Counted from the first letter of the stretch, positions 45,020 through 54,949 are shown. The stretch: DNA of 64,000 nucleotides from Rhodobacter xanthinilyticus (GCF_001856665.1 NZ_CP017782.1:186001-250000); one strand, 5' to 3'. Notes: generated by a model not told the origin, from the sequence alone. A program made the numbers and translations.

Positions 45020-48000
45020 TTAACACGTCCGGGCATTTAGGGCTTGGACGGGGAAGCGTGCAAGCAGGCGCTCCAGCGCCGCAATGCCGCAGGCATCGAC
45101 CGGACAGAAGAGCCGCAGCTTCCAACTGATGATCTCCGAGAAGAAGCCATCAGCCTTGAGCCGATCTTTTTGCGCCTCGGCAAAGCCCGAAAGCTCGATG
45201 CGGTTGACACCCATGACGCGGGAGCGGTGCAACTCCATCTCCTCGGCCAAGCGCACGGTGGTTTTGCCCTCCAGAACCAAGGCATGGACTTGCGCCGCCG
45301 AGAGCTCCGGCGGATCGCTCGCCAAGGCGGTCGCGACCCAGGCGGGCGAAACCCTGCGCCCAATGAGACGCTGACCGTCATCGGTCTGCAGCCGATAGAC
45401 GCGGGTTTCGTCCTGGGGAAGCTGCTTCCAGATCGGCAGAAGCAAGCCCGCGACGATGTGGAGCGTGGATTCCGAGAACTCCGGCACCTCGGCCAGTTCC
45501 GCGCTCCAGGCGGCGGCAAAGGCCGCGCGGTCGGCTTCCAGCCAGTGAGTGTCTTCCATCATCTTGGCAGGCATCGTACCCGCCTCGGTCGGACGGATCA
45601 GCCGCAGGCGCGGCTCGATGGTGCCATCATCCAGCATCAGGCTGGTGGCGGGCACCTGCACTGCCGCCCGGCCCGAGCGGCTGTTGACCAAAAGGCGTGC
45701 CTGTCTGTCGTCGAGCCAATCGAGCGCATCCGCGAGCGCGGTCGGCGTGTTGCGGCGCTTTTCGGCGATGGTGAGAAGCTGGGTTTCCGCGCCGGAACCG
45801 GGATGGGTGTAGATGACGCGCGCATCCGTGACGCGGAAGCTCTCGGCGCGCAGAGTCTCGAGTCCGAGGTCATAGACCCCGGCGGCGATGGCCCCCTCGA
45901 TCCGCGCATCGAGCAGCTCCTCGAAGGCCGAGAACAGCACGGCCTGCATGTCGATCGTCAGCGCGAGCAGACGATTGAGGAAGGTTGTGATCGGCGGCAG
46001 GTCGTCCTTCAAGCCGTTGTCATCGGTCAGACTGAGGCCCGTGGCATCCTCGAAGTCGCCAAGCGAGCAGCCCGCCACATCGCCGCGATAGAGGCGCCGG
46101 TAAAGCTGGCGCAGCGCATCGCGGGCGTAAGGGCTCTCGAGGTTGTCCTCGGGGCGGAACAGGCCTTGCCCGCCGGTCTGGCGCTGGCCACGCGTGATGG
46201 CTCCCAAAGTGTCGAGCCGGCGCGCGATGGTCGACAAAAACCGCTTCTCCGCCTTCACATCGGTGGCGACGGGACGGAAGAGCGGCGGCTGCGCCTGATT
46301 GGTGCGGTTGGTGCGCCCGAGGCCTTGGATCGCGGCATCTGCCTTCCAGCCTGGCTCAAGAAGGTAATGGACCCGCAGGCGCTGGTTCTTCGCGCCGAGA
46401 TCGGCGTGATAGCTGCGCCCGGTGCCCCCTGCATCGGAGAAGATCAGGATGCGCTTTTGATCATCCATGAAGGCGGCGGTTTCCGCGAGGTTGGCGGAAC
46501 CGGCGCGGGTTTCGACGACGAGCCGCGCCGCGTGCCCCTCGCCCTTGCGCACGATCCGGCGCGACCGGCCCGTGACCTCGGCCACGAGATCGGTGCCGAA
46601 GCGCTGCACGATCTGGTCGAGTGCCCCCGGCACGGGCGGCAGCGAAGCCAGCTTCTCGATCAGCGCGTCGCGCCTTCGGGCGGCCTCGCGACATTCGACC
46701 GGCTGGCCATCGCGCACCACGGGTCGGGAAGAGAGATTGCCCTCGCTGTCGGTGAAGGGCTCGTAGAGCTGTACCGGAAAGGAATGGGCGAGGTAGTCCA
46801 GGACATACTCCCTGGGGGTGATGTCACAACGGATGTCATTCCAGTCCTCGGTCGGGATCTCGGCCAGACGCCGCTCCATCAGCGCCTCGCCGGTGGAGAC
46901 GATCTGGACGACCGCCGCATGGCCCGCGGCGAGATCGGCCTCGATCGCGCCGATCAGCGTGGGGGTTTTCATCGAGGTGAGCAGATGACCGAAGAAGCGT
47001 TGCTTGGCGCTCTCGAAAGCCGACCGCGCCGCCGATTTGGCCTGACGGTTGAGCGTACCGCTCTCGCCGGTGATGTTCGCCGCCTCCATCGCCGCCGCCA
47101 GGTTGTTGTGGATGATGGCGAAAGCCCCGGCATAGGCATCGTAGATGCGGCGCTGCTCGGGGGTGAGCGCATGTTCCAGCATCTCGTATTCGACGCCATC
47201 ATAGGAAAGCGAGCGCGCGGTGTAGAGCCCGAGCGCGCGCAGATCGCGCGCGAGCACCTCCATTGCCGCGACGCCTCCGGCCTCGATCGCCTCGACGAAT
47301 TCGGCGCGGGTGGCAAAAGGAAAGTCGTCCCCACCCCAGAGCCCGAGGCGCTGCGCATAGGCGAGGTTGTGCACTGTCGTGGCCCCGGTCGCCGAGACAT
47401 AGACCACGCGGGCATTGGGCAGTCTGTGCTGCAAGCGCAGACCCGCCCTGCCCTGCAATGAGGCAGCCTGATCACCCCGCTCGCCCTTGGCGACAGCCGC
47501 ATTCGCCATCGCGTGGCTTTCATCAAAAAGGATCACCCCGTCGAAATCCGCCCCCAGCCAGTCGACGATCTGATCGACGCGGGATTTCTTCGCGCCGCGC
47601 TCCTCCGAGCGCAGCGTCGCATAGGTGGTGAAAAGAATGCCCTCGGTCAGGGGAATGTCGCGCCCCTGCGCAAAGCGCGAGAGCGGCGTCACAAGAAGCC
47701 GCTCCTGACCAAGGGCCGACCAGTCGCGTTGCGCATCCTCGAGAAGCTTGTCGCTTTTCGAGATCCAGAGCGCCTTGCGGCGGCCCTGCGCCCAGTTGTC
47801 GAGCAGGATGCCGGCCGACTGGCGGCCCTTGCCCGCGCCGGTGCCATCGCCAAGGAAGAAGCCGCGACGGAAGCGGACTGCGTCAGCCGCATCGTCGGGC
47901 GCAGCCGAGACCATGTCGCCGGTTTCATCGACACTCCACGATCCCGCAAGATGCGCAGAATGCGCCTCGCCCGCGTAGATCACGGTCTCCAGCTGTGCGT

Positions 48001-49378
48001 CAGACAACAGGCCCTCGCGCAGGACGGCGGCGGGCAGTTTGGGGCGGTAGCCGGGTTTGGGGGGCGCGACCGAGGCCATCGCAGCCGATTGCACGAGCTT
48101 GGTCGGGTGCGCAGCCGCGCCGGGGATCTCGATGGCCTGCAGGCGGAAGGTCTCGTAGATCGCATCCGACATCTGAGCGGTGCTGCCATCCTCGGCGGTA
48201 TCGCGCAGCGCATAGTCGAGCTCTTCGGCCTCGATCAGCGTCAGGACTGGCGCGGGCCGCGCCGCAGACGTCGCGCGTGCGGGGGTGATGAGCCTGCGCG
48301 CAGCGGGGGCAGGATTTCCCCGGAAGGGGAAGGAAGGCCCCTGCCCCGCCGGTTCGAGCTGATCCAGCGCAAGGCGCGGCGGGACTGCGGTCACGATCCG
48401 CGACAAGAGATGCGCCACATCCGGGGAGATCGGCGAACGCAGGTCAGCCGTGATGCCGCCCTTCTCGCCGCCACGGCATTTGTCGAAGACCGAGATCCGC
48501 GTCTCGAAGCTGGTGCCGTGCCGCGCGAAGGCGGCCCCTGACACCGCGCCTGTGAACACCAGATGCGCGGTTTCCGTCAGGCGCGCGAAAGCCTCGGCCC
48601 AATCCGGGGCGTCGGGCGCGAAGCCCGCTCCCGTGATGGCGACGAGCCGCCCGCCCGGCGCAAGACGCGCCAGCGCCGAGCGCAGATGCCGCGCCGTCGC
48701 CTCGGTGGTGCGGCCGTCGACATTGGCGAGGGCCGAGAAGGGCGGGTTCATCAAGATGACGCTCGGGCGCAGCCCCGCATCGAGATGATCGTCGATCTGC
48801 GCGGCGTCAAAACGGGTGACGGGGCGGCCCGGGAAAAGCCGTTGCAGAAGATCGGCGCGCATGCCCGCGAGCTCGTTCAGCGCAAGGCCGCCCCCCGCGA
48901 TCTCGGCCAAGATCGCCAGAAGCCCGGTTCCGGCCGAAGGCTCGAGTACCAGATCGAGGGGCGTGATCTGCGCTGCGGCAAGGGCCGCGAGCCCCATCGG
49001 CAGCGGCGTCGAGAATTGCTGGAACAGCTCCATCTCCTCCGAGCGGCGGGTATGGCTCGGCAGAAGACCCGCGACCTTCGTCAGGATGGGCAGCAGCGCC
49101 GCAGGCGAGCCCGCCCGGGCGAGAAGCGCGCGACCGAATTTCCGCAGGAAGAGGACAAGCGCCACCTCGCCCGCCTCATAGGCGAGCTTCCAATCCCAGG
49201 CGCCCGACGCATCGGAGCCGCCAAAGGCGCGCTCCATCTCAAGCCGCAGACGCGCAGCGTCGATCGGCGTGCCATGCGCCAGATCAGGCTGCAGCGCTTC
49301 GGCAACAGCGAGGATCGCCGGCGCCGGATCCAAAGACCGCACGGGCGGCACGGGCGCAACAGGAGGAAGAAAGGTCAT
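45020..49378 (-). CDS. Strawberry-notch helicase/methyltransferase fusion
   Basis: A 1452-residue protein starting at MTFLPPVAPVPPVRSLDPAP. The N-terminal third is an adenine-type methyltransferase with EPSAGTGLLA near residue 147 and catalytic MNPPFSA near 210. The central and C-terminal parts are a strawberry-notch (SNO) SF2 helicase with Walker A GTGAGKGRQSAGIL near 515, motif II LFDESHAMAN, VSATGATTVHN, and a C-terminal helicase domain (FSDAGGTGRSYHADLG, IQGLGRTNRTNQAQ). Such fusions are common on large alphaproteobacterial plasmids and phages. They may modify or remodel incoming DNA, but the role is unproven. The start is chosen over an upstream extension of 71 low-quality codons. Confidence 0.88.
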   Translation of the reverse strand: MTFLPPVAPVPPVRSLDPAPAILAVAEALQPDLAHGTPIDAARLRLEMERAFGGSDASGAWDWKLAYEAGEVALVLFLRKFGRALLARAGSPAALLPILTKVAGLLPSHTRRSEEMELFQQFSTPLPMGLAALAAAQITPLDLVLEPSAGTGLLAILAEIAGGGLALNELAGMRADLLQRLFPGRPVTRFDAAQIDDHLDAGLRPSVILMNPPFSALANVDGRTTEATARHLRSALARLAPGGRLVAITGAGFAPDAPDWAEAFARLTETAHLVFTGAVSGAAFARHGTSFETRISVFDKCRGGEKGGITADLRSPISPDVAHLLSRIVTAVPPRLALDQLEPAGQGPSFPFRGNPAPAARRLITPARATSAARPAPVLTLIEAEELDYALRDTAEDGSTAQMSDAIYETFRLQAIEIPGAAAHPTKLVQSAAMASVAPPKPGYRPKLPAAVLREGLLSDAQLETVIYAGEAHSAHLAGSWSVDETGDMVSAAPDDAADAVRFRRGFFLGDGTGAGKGRQSAGILLDNWAQGRRKALWISKSDKLLEDAQRDWSALGQERLLVTPLSRFAQGRDIPLTEGILFTTYATLRSEERGAKKSRVDQIVDWLGADFDGVILFDESHAMANAAVAKGERGDQAASLQGRAGLRLQHRLPNARVVYVSATGATTVHNLAYAQRLGLWGGDDFPFATRAEFVEAIEAGGVAAMEVLARDLRALGLYTARSLSYDGVEYEMLEHALTPEQRRIYDAYAGAFAIIHNNLAAAMEAANITGESGTLNRQAKSAARSAFESAKQRFFGHLLTSMKTPTLIGAIEADLAAGHAAVVQIVSTGEALMERRLAEIPTEDWNDIRCDITPREYVLDYLAHSFPVQLYEPFTDSEGNLSSRPVVRDGQPVECREAARRRDALIEKLASLPPVPGALDQIVQRFGTDLVAEVTGRSRRIVRKGEGHAARLVVETRAGSANLAETAAFMDDQKRILIFSDAGGTGRSYHADLGAKNQRLRVHYLLEPGWKADAAIQGLGRTNRTNQAQPPLFRPVATDVKAEKRFLSTIARRLDTLGAITRGQRQTGGQGLFRPEDNLESPYARDALRQLYRRLYRGDVAGCSLGDFEDATGLSLTDDNGLKDDLPPITTFLNRLLALTIDMQAVLFSAFEELLDARIEGAIAAGVYDLGLETLRAESFRVTDARVIYTHPGSGAETQLLTIAEKRRNTPTALADALDWLDDRQARLLVNSRSGRAAVQVPATSLMLDDGTIEPRLRLIRPTEAGTMPAKMMEDTHWLEADRAAFAAAWSAELAEVPEFSESTLHIVAGLLLPIWKQLPQDETRVYRLQTDDGQRLIGRRVSPAWVATALASDPPELSAAQVHALVLEGKTTVRLAEEMELHRSRVMGVNRIELSGFAEAQKDRLKADGFFSEIISWKLRLFCPVDACGIAALERLLARFPVQALNARTC

Positions 49379-49553
49379 CGGGAAACTCCGGATTGAGGGA
49401 TAGGGCCAGCCCGGACACCCTCTCTCGGGCACCCGCAGGCCTGCCCTTTCCCGACCCATCTCTCCCTCTCGACCCTCCGTCTCCCGGCGCCCGGCTTGAT
49501 TTTGTTCCCTCTTTGTTCTATTCTGAAGGCCAAGCCAGCAGGGGAGATCGACC

Positions 49554-49850
49554 ATGGAAAGCACAGCGAACGCGCTGCCCGCAACGCCCAAGCAGATCGC
49601 CTATGCGCGATCGCTCGCCCTGCGCAACGGGACCCTTCTGCCGTGGGACGTGCAGCAGGACCGCCGGACCTTGAGCGGCTGGATCGAGGCGCAAGCCCGG
49701 ATGAAGCCGATGTCTGAGGTGGACCAACGGCCGACCTCGAAGCAGGTGGCCTTCGCGGAAAAACTCGCCCGGATCAAACGGCGCGCCGTGCCGGAGGAGT
49801 GCTTTCGCGACAAGGGGCTGATGTCGAAGTGGATCGACGGGAACAGGTGA
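49554..49850 (+). CDS. Hypothetical protein with two internal repeats
   Basis: A 98-residue protein of unknown function made of two related halves: TPKQIAYARSLALRNGTLLP with LSGWI, then TSKQVAFAEKLARIKRRAVP with MSKWI. The repeated (S/P)KQ-x-A-x-A module resembles short modules appended to plasmid replication or repair proteins. A good AT-rich promoter-like gap with GGGGAG precedes the ATG. It is divergent from the SNO gene. Confidence 0.65.
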   Translation: MESTANALPATPKQIAYARSLALRNGTLLPWDVQQDRRTLSGWIEAQARMKPMSEVDQRPTSKQVAFAEKLARIKRRAVPEECFRDKGLMSKWIDGNR

Positions 49851-50032
49851 AAAATACACCCGAAAGGTGTCAACGGCGGAGTAAAATTGGGCCACGGGGC
49901 GGCGCAAAATTGGGCCACTTTGGGTTTGCGCGAGACGCGGCTGATGGGCGGCGGCCAGTCAGCCGCGCTCTCCATATAGCTTGCGGGTGACTGGCCGCCT
50001 TGGACCGTCAGGTCCAAGTCTGATACTTTGGA

Positions 50033-50797
50033 TCAGGTGTTGTCGCCGGTCTTGCGCGCGCGACTTTGCGCGAGGCGATAGCTTTCGCCGTTCATCTCGA
50101 GGATGTTGACGTGGTGGGTCAACCGGTCGAGGAGCGCGCCGGTCAGCCGCTCGGTGCCGAAGGTCTCGGTCCATTCATCGAAGGGCAGATTGCTGGTGAT
50201 CAGCGTGGCACCGCGCTCGTAGCGCTGGGAGATCATCTCAAAAAGCAGCTCGGCGCCGGTCTTTGACAGGGGCACGAACCCGAGCTCGTCGATGATCAGC
50301 AGCTTGACGGCAGCCATCTGCTTCTGGACGCGCAGCAGCCGACGTTCGTCTCGCGCCTCCATCAGCTCGTTGACCAGCGCGGCGGCGGTGGTGAAGCTGA
50401 CAGACATGCCCTTCTGGCAGGCCGCCAACCCGAGGCCCAAGGCAATGTGGGTCTTGCCGGTTCCGCTGGGGCCAAGGGCGATCACGTTCTCACGCCGTTC
50501 GATCCATTCGCAGCGCGCCAGTTCCAGCACCTGCATCTTGTTCAGCTTCGGGATCGCCTTGAAGTCGAAGCTGTCGAGGCTTTTGGTGGCCGGGAACTTC
50601 GCAGCCTTGATGCGGCGCTCGACCATCCGCCGCTCGCGGTCAATGAGTTCCAGTTCAACGAGGCGCGACAGGAATTGGACATGGTCCAACCCTTCGGCGG
50701 CGCATTGGCGCGCAACCTTCTCGTGTTCCCGCAGGAAGGTGGGCAGCTTCAGCGTCTTCAGATGGTGGGCAAGCAGGATCTTCGGAGCCTCGCTCAT
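50033..50797 (-). CDS. istB: IS21 helper ATPase IstB, copy 3
   Basis: A 254-residue protein identical to the other two IstB copies. Intact AAA+ motifs; coupled to istA by ATGA. Confidence 0.93.
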   Translation of the reverse strand: MSEAPKILLAHHLKTLKLPTFLREHEKVARQCAAEGLDHVQFLSRLVELELIDRERRMVERRIKAAKFPATKSLDSFDFKAIPKLNKMQVLELARCEWIERRENVIALGPSGTGKTHIALGLGLAACQKGMSVSFTTAAALVNELMEARDERRLLRVQKQMAAVKLLIIDELGFVPLSKTGAELLFEMISQRYERGATLITSNLPFDEWTETFGTERLTGALLDRLTHHVNILEMNGESYRLAQSRARKTGDNT

Positions 50798-52281
50798 TCC
50801 GCCGCCTCCGACATCAAGGCCATGTAGCTGGCCGCACGCGTCGTCTCGACGTTCGCCCGCGGCAGGTAGGGGTAGACATCGAGATCAAGCCTTGGGGGGC
50901 GCTTCTCGACCTGGCAAAGCACGAGGTGCTTCACGGCGTCAAAGCCGACCGCGCCCAGCTTCAGGGCCTTCTTCACGGCGGCATGCAGGTCATCCATGCC
51001 AAAGGTCTCAAGCAGCCGCAGCACCTGCACATACTCGCGGCGCCCCATCTTGAGCATGCGCGCCTCCATCAGGCGGCGCAAAGTCTGGAACTCTTCGGGC
51101 AGGTCCCATTCCGCCAGAGGCGCAGCCTGGTCCAAGGCATTGATCTTGCGCTCGATCAGCGGGAGGTAGTGAACCGGGTCGAAGATCATGTCCTCGCGAT
51201 CGTAACAGCGCGGGTGTCGGGCGATCACCTCCCCGCGACAGCCGATCACGACCTCATCGACATAGCCGCGGATCCAGACATCCTGATGGCCATAGGCGAC
51301 CGGGACCGAGTAATCGTTGGTGTCATAGCGCACGAGCGACTGCGAGCTGACCCTGCCGCTCGCTTGGTCGCAGGCGTCGAACGGGGCAGTAGGCAATGGG
51401 CGCATCGCCGCCAGATCGCGCTGCAGCCTCTCGCCGATCGTCTCCTTGTGACCCCGAAGAATGCGCGTGAGGCGTGCGCAGCACTGCCCTTCAAGGTCGG
51501 CGTTGAAGGCGTCCCAACTGGCAAAGTGGGGGATCGGCACCATGTGGTTGCGGCGGGCGTAGCCGACCATCCCCTCGACAGCGCCCTTGTCGTTCCCCTT
51601 CCCGGGCCGACCATAGCGATCCCGAAACAGGTAATGCGACTGCAAGCCGCTGAACAGCGTGGCGCGGATGCGCGTGCCATCTGGCTGGATCTTCGAGACC
51701 AGGCAGCGGTCGTTATCGTAGAGCACCGACTGCGGCACCCCGCCGAAGAAGGCAAAGGCGCGGACATGCCCGTCTATCCAGGCCTCCGCCGTCGCCGCCG
51801 GATAGGCCCGGACGAAATAGGCATCGCTGTGCGGCAGGTCGATGACAAAGAAATGCGCCTTCTGCTCGACACCGGCGATGACGACGACCGCTTCGCCAAA
51901 ATCGGCCTGAGCATGGCCCGGCGGATGGGCCAGTGGCACGAACATCTCCCGTGTCCGCCGCTCACGCTCACGCACGTAATCCTTGACGATCGTATAGCCG
52001 CCGGTGAAGCCATGCTCGGCCTGAAGCCGTTCCCATATCCGCTTGGCCGTATGACGCTGCTTGCGATGCACCGCCTTGTCGGCTTCAAGCCAGGCGTCAA
52101 TGAACTCGGTGAACCCGTCCAGCTTCGGCCGCCTGATCGGCTTGTCCCGCCGGTAGCCAGGCGGCACCGAGAAGGCCAACATCTTCTCAACCGTCCCGCG
52201 CGAAATGTTGAAATGCTTCGCCGCCGCCCGCGCGCTCATGCCCTCGGCACACGCCAAGCGAACCTTCTTGTAAAGTTCCAC
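50794..52281 (-). CDS. istA: IS21 transposase IstA, copy 3
   Basis: A 495-residue DDE transposase identical to the other two IstA copies. Since this copy retains its target duplication, it was active in recent time. Confidence 0.93.
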   Translation of the reverse strand: MELYKKVRLACAEGMSARAAAKHFNISRGTVEKMLAFSVPPGYRRDKPIRRPKLDGFTEFIDAWLEADKAVHRKQRHTAKRIWERLQAEHGFTGGYTIVKDYVRERERRTREMFVPLAHPPGHAQADFGEAVVVIAGVEQKAHFFVIDLPHSDAYFVRAYPAATAEAWIDGHVRAFAFFGGVPQSVLYDNDRCLVSKIQPDGTRIRATLFSGLQSHYLFRDRYGRPGKGNDKGAVEGMVGYARRNHMVPIPHFASWDAFNADLEGQCCARLTRILRGHKETIGERLQRDLAAMRPLPTAPFDACDQASGRVSSQSLVRYDTNDYSVPVAYGHQDVWIRGYVDEVVIGCRGEVIARHPRCYDREDMIFDPVHYLPLIERKINALDQAAPLAEWDLPEEFQTLRRLMEARMLKMGRREYVQVLRLLETFGMDDLHAAVKKALKLGAVGFDAVKHLVLCQVEKRPPRLDLDVYPYLPRANVETTRAASYMALMSEAAE

Positions 52282-52476
52282 GGTATAAATCTCCCCACCC
52301 TCCCTGCTGCCGCAAGAAGGGAAAAGTGGCAGGATTTTACTCCGCCCGCAGCGAGACGATCCCGCCGCTACCGTGGCCTAATTTTGCACCGCCGTTTCCA
52401 CCCGAAAGGGCTTAATTGCTTTGTTGGGGGGCATCGACTACATTGACGGACCAGAAATCCGTACAGAGTTGATGCC

Positions 52477-52740
52477 ATGGCCTCGGTTGCAGCAAAGGTG
52501 ATGTCGACAGTCAGCGCGCCCTACGGTGTGCTGTTGACGGCTGCAGAGCTTGCCGAGAAGATCGCCGATATCAGGAGTGCCGAGTCCTGCGATTGCAGCG
52601 TGTTCACCTTCCTGTCGGAGGTTTCGCCCAAACTGCAGCACTCGTTCATCGACGAGATGGATGTGAGCAAAGACGCCGTCACCGCCGTCGCCAAGAAGTT
52701 CTCCGATCTCGCCGGATACGAGCTTCCCCTCGCGATCTGA
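52477..52740 (+). CDS. Hypothetical protein
   Basis: An 87-residue product, possibly starting at MSTVSAPYGVLLTAAELAEK further in. It has no recognised domain. It lies alone just right of IS21 copy 3. Confidence 0.45.
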   Translation: MASVAAKVMSTVSAPYGVLLTAAELAEKIADIRSAESCDCSVFTFLSEVSPKLQHSFIDEMDVSKDAVTAVAKKFSDLAGYELPLAI

Positions 52741-52865
52741 ATGAACACCCCTCAACCAAGCCGCTTGCCCGAGCTCTTCGACGTTGCAATGGCGATCATT
52801 GACCAGGCGAGCCGAGCCTTCGCCATCCTCGTCGCGTCTATGGGAATCACAGAAGACCGGTGAAC

Positions 52866-53042
52866 TCAGTCGGTGGTTGGAAGCCCTGTTTTTCGGCAAA
52901 ATGACCGCGTTTTCGCCCGACGAAAGGCCGAGCGCAGGGCTTCGGTCGGCGAAGGCAGCGAGTCTATCGCCTCAAAGAAACACTCATTGTCGATCTTCTT
53001 GAGATCGGTGCGGTCAGGGCTTTCGATATCGGGTGTTGCCAT
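52866..53042 (-). CDS. Possible small protein downstream of RES toxin
   Basis: A 58-residue frame starting at MATPDIESPDRTDLKKIDNE, with GGAGG about ten bases upstream. It is on the same strand as, and shortly after, the RES-Xre pair. It has no recognised domain and may be a chance frame. Confidence 0.3.
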   Translation of the reverse strand: MATPDIESPDRTDLKKIDNECFFEAIDSLPSPTEALRSAFRRAKTRSFCRKTGLPTTD

Positions 53043-53078
53043 CTTTACGTGCCTCCGCGACAATTACTTTTCGACCGA

Positions 53079-53780
53079 TCAGCCGACCGCCATGATTGCG
53101 TAGTGCGGCGTCCCATCCCAAACAAGGTCCCAAGACGCGCCCGGCCGAACGTTCTGGATTGCTCGCGGCTCGAAACATACCAGACAATTGCCTCTTGGAG
53201 CTGGTGCCCGCACCGAGGGGTAAATCAGGCCTCGGGAACCCGCTCGACGGAGATGCTGCGCGAGGCTTTGCCCCTCCGGATAACCAACTTCCGGCTCCGG
53301 ATGAAGTGCGGGATGATCCGGCTCATCGGAGATGTCATCAAATGCCCCGATAAAATCCGCAAGCAGTTCCACATAGCGGGCGCTGTCCTCGAAACAGCCG
53401 GTAAAGCCGAGTTCCCGTGTGCGATGCCAGGCAACCTCACTGACGGAAACCATAACGTCCCAAGCGCAATACCAGGCACCACGTTCTTCCGAGTTGAACC
53501 GGTTTCCACCGGCTCGAGTGTAAGTGAAAGCCGCGTTGACGTGGCTGTCGCCATAGATTCTGAGATCTCGGCTGCGGCGCTGCCAAGCAAGCTCGCGCGG
53601 GTCCAGATGCGGGTTTCGGCCACGTTCAGCCAAAAGCCGGCCGCTTGTCAGCCCCTCGATTTCCGCGAGGATCTCCATCTCGTCATCGTTATCGACGAGT
53701 CCGCGCAGCGTAGGTGGCTTGTGGTACGTTGCGGGCAAGAGACGAACGAGACCACGATCGGAAATCTCGGTCCGCTTCAT
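53079..53780 (-). CDS. RES-domain toxin
   Basis: A 233-residue RES family toxin; known members degrade NAD+ or modify targets by ADP-ribosylation. The conserved residues appear in GGNRFNSEERGAWYCAWDVM (Arg, Glu) and in RGLIYPSVRAPAPRG (Ser) towards the C-terminus. The ATG overlaps the antitoxin stop by four bases. An intact RES-Xre pair typical of plasmid stabilisation. Confidence 0.85.
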   Translation of the reverse strand: MKRTEISDRGLVRLLPATYHKPPTLRGLVDNDDEMEILAEIEGLTSGRLLAERGRNPHLDPRELAWQRRSRDLRIYGDSHVNAAFTYTRAGGNRFNSEERGAWYCAWDVMVSVSEVAWHRTRELGFTGCFEDSARYVELLADFIGAFDDISDEPDHPALHPEPEVGYPEGQSLAQHLRRAGSRGLIYPSVRAPAPRGNCLVCFEPRAIQNVRPGASWDLVWDGTPHYAIMAVG

Positions 53781-54166
53781 GCCCCACCACGCAACGCATC
53801 AAGATAGCTCCGCACGGCAAGGATCTGCGGCAAGCCCCCGTCGATGGCGGTGTCGACTGGGCGGCTGCCCCCAAACAGCGGACCGGTGTTCGGTCGGGTG
53901 AACCAGCTGCGCGCGAGCGGCTCGGAGAAATAGAGCTCAAGCGATTTGTAGATGCCGATGACGGCGCTCAACCGCAAAAGCTGATCCTTGGTGAGCTCCC
54001 CCGCAAACGCCGGCTTCTTCGCACGCTTCCACGTGCTCTCTGACATGTCGGCAAGGCCAGCCGCTTCCTTCAGGCTGAGACCCCAGGCATCGGCCACGCG
54101 GGCATAGGCCTTCAGCGCGACGGCGTTGATCTGTGCGGGTTCCCGGATTTTCTCTGCGACGTACAT
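53777..54166 (-). CDS. Xre/MbcA/ParS-type antitoxin of the RES pair
   Basis: A 129-residue antitoxin from MYVAEKIREPAQINAVALKA. ATG 54166 has GGAGG at six bases; ATG 54178 is an alternative. An Xre-like helix-turn-helix (WGLSLKEAAGLADMSESTWK) is followed by a C-terminal MbcA/ParS toxin-binding region (WFTRPNTGPLFGGSRPVDTA). It neutralises the RES toxin and likely represses the operon. gaccatatggacc near 54195 could be part of the operator. Confidence 0.85.
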   Translation of the reverse strand: MYVAEKIREPAQINAVALKAYARVADAWGLSLKEAAGLADMSESTWKRAKKPAFAGELTKDQLLRLSAVIGIYKSLELYFSEPLARSWFTRPNTGPLFGGSRPVDTAIDGGLPQILAVRSYLDALRGGA

Positions 54167-54298
54167 GGCGTCCTCCATCGGCTTCAATATAGACCATATG
54201 GACCGCCTGTAAAGATCACATGAACCCACCGTCATGCTTTCTGCTCACCCGAAACGCTGATCCAGATCCACCTGGATCACCTGAGGCGAAGGAATTCC

Positions 54299-54892
54299 TC
54301 AGCCATGGACCATTTTTCCGACCAATCGAGCCAGCCAAGTCGGGAACTGAGGCGCGGCGGAAACCAGTTCGGTCTTTGCCGCCTCCGTGAGCTTGGATCG
54401 CAGGATTTGCAGGGCCATCGGAGCTTCATCCGGTCCAAGCCAAGCCAGCGCTCGGACGGCCTGGCCCGATATTTTGTTTCCAAGAACCAACTGCCAGCGC
54501 GGCGCATGACGCAGTTCAACAGCCTGCCGACCAAGGTTCAGCACACGGCTTCGACCGGAAGTCAGGTAAACCGATTTGACCGGCACCTGCGTCGTCAGGC
54601 CCAGAGCGTTCGCAGCGGCAGCACCGCTCGGCACAATCGTCTCGCCACGCTGAACAGCCAGCGCTTCAATCGCCTGTTCGGCCGACGGGCTGCGCGGCCC
54701 AAAGCGGGTCTGGACCGGGCGCATGTAGATGCCGCGTCCCGCTCGGATCAACTCGCCGCGTGCCGCCAGACGCGATAGCGTCTGATCGACCGCCGCGCGC
54801 GAGCCGAGGTGCAACAGGCTCTTCGCTGCCAAGGGCACCCCCTCCGGCAGCGCCGCGGCAACGTTCAGAATGCTCTCAGCCATGCGCTCCAT
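54299..54892 (-). CDS. AbiEi/DUF6088-like antitoxin or transcriptional regulator
   Basis: A 197-residue protein. An N-terminal winged helix (LHLGSRAAVDQTLSRLAARG, AGRGIYMRPV) is followed by an AbiEi-like C-terminal part (GETIVPSGAAAANALGLTTQ). AbiEi proteins repress and neutralise an AbiEii nucleotidyltransferase toxin. No AbiEii gene follows; the next genes downstream are the RES-Xre pair. AAGGAG lies close before the ATG. A nucleotidyltransferase gene exists 31 kb away at 22113, but pairing is speculative. Confidence 0.72.
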   Translation of the reverse strand: MERMAESILNVAAALPEGVPLAAKSLLHLGSRAAVDQTLSRLAARGELIRAGRGIYMRPVQTRFGPRSPSAEQAIEALAVQRGETIVPSGAAAANALGLTTQVPVKSVYLTSGRSRVLNLGRQAVELRHAPRWQLVLGNKISGQAVRALAWLGPDEAPMALQILRSKLTEAAKTELVSAAPQFPTWLARLVGKMVHG

Positions 54893-54903
54893 GATCGCTC
54901 CTT

Positions 54904-54931
54904 TGTCAGAAATATACGCGGTTTTCTGACA
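54904..54931. promoter_or_regulatory. Operator-like dyad upstream of AbiEi-like gene
   Basis: TGTCAGAAA (54904-54912) and TTTCTGACA (54923-54931) form a perfect 9-bp inverted repeat with a 10-base spacer, starting 12 bases upstream of the ATG. This is the spacing seen for autoregulating AbiEi repressors. Confidence 0.6.
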
Positions 54932-54949
54932 GCTTTCAACCGTGCGGCG

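Larger units (their letters stand above)
49868..52400 (-). mobile_element. IS21-family insertion sequence, copy 3
   Basis: A 2533-bp element with the same ends as the other copies. It is flanked by direct repeats CCCGAAAGG (49859-49867 and 52401-52409), so this copy arrived by simple transposition. It sits in a non-coding gap. Confidence 0.95.
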
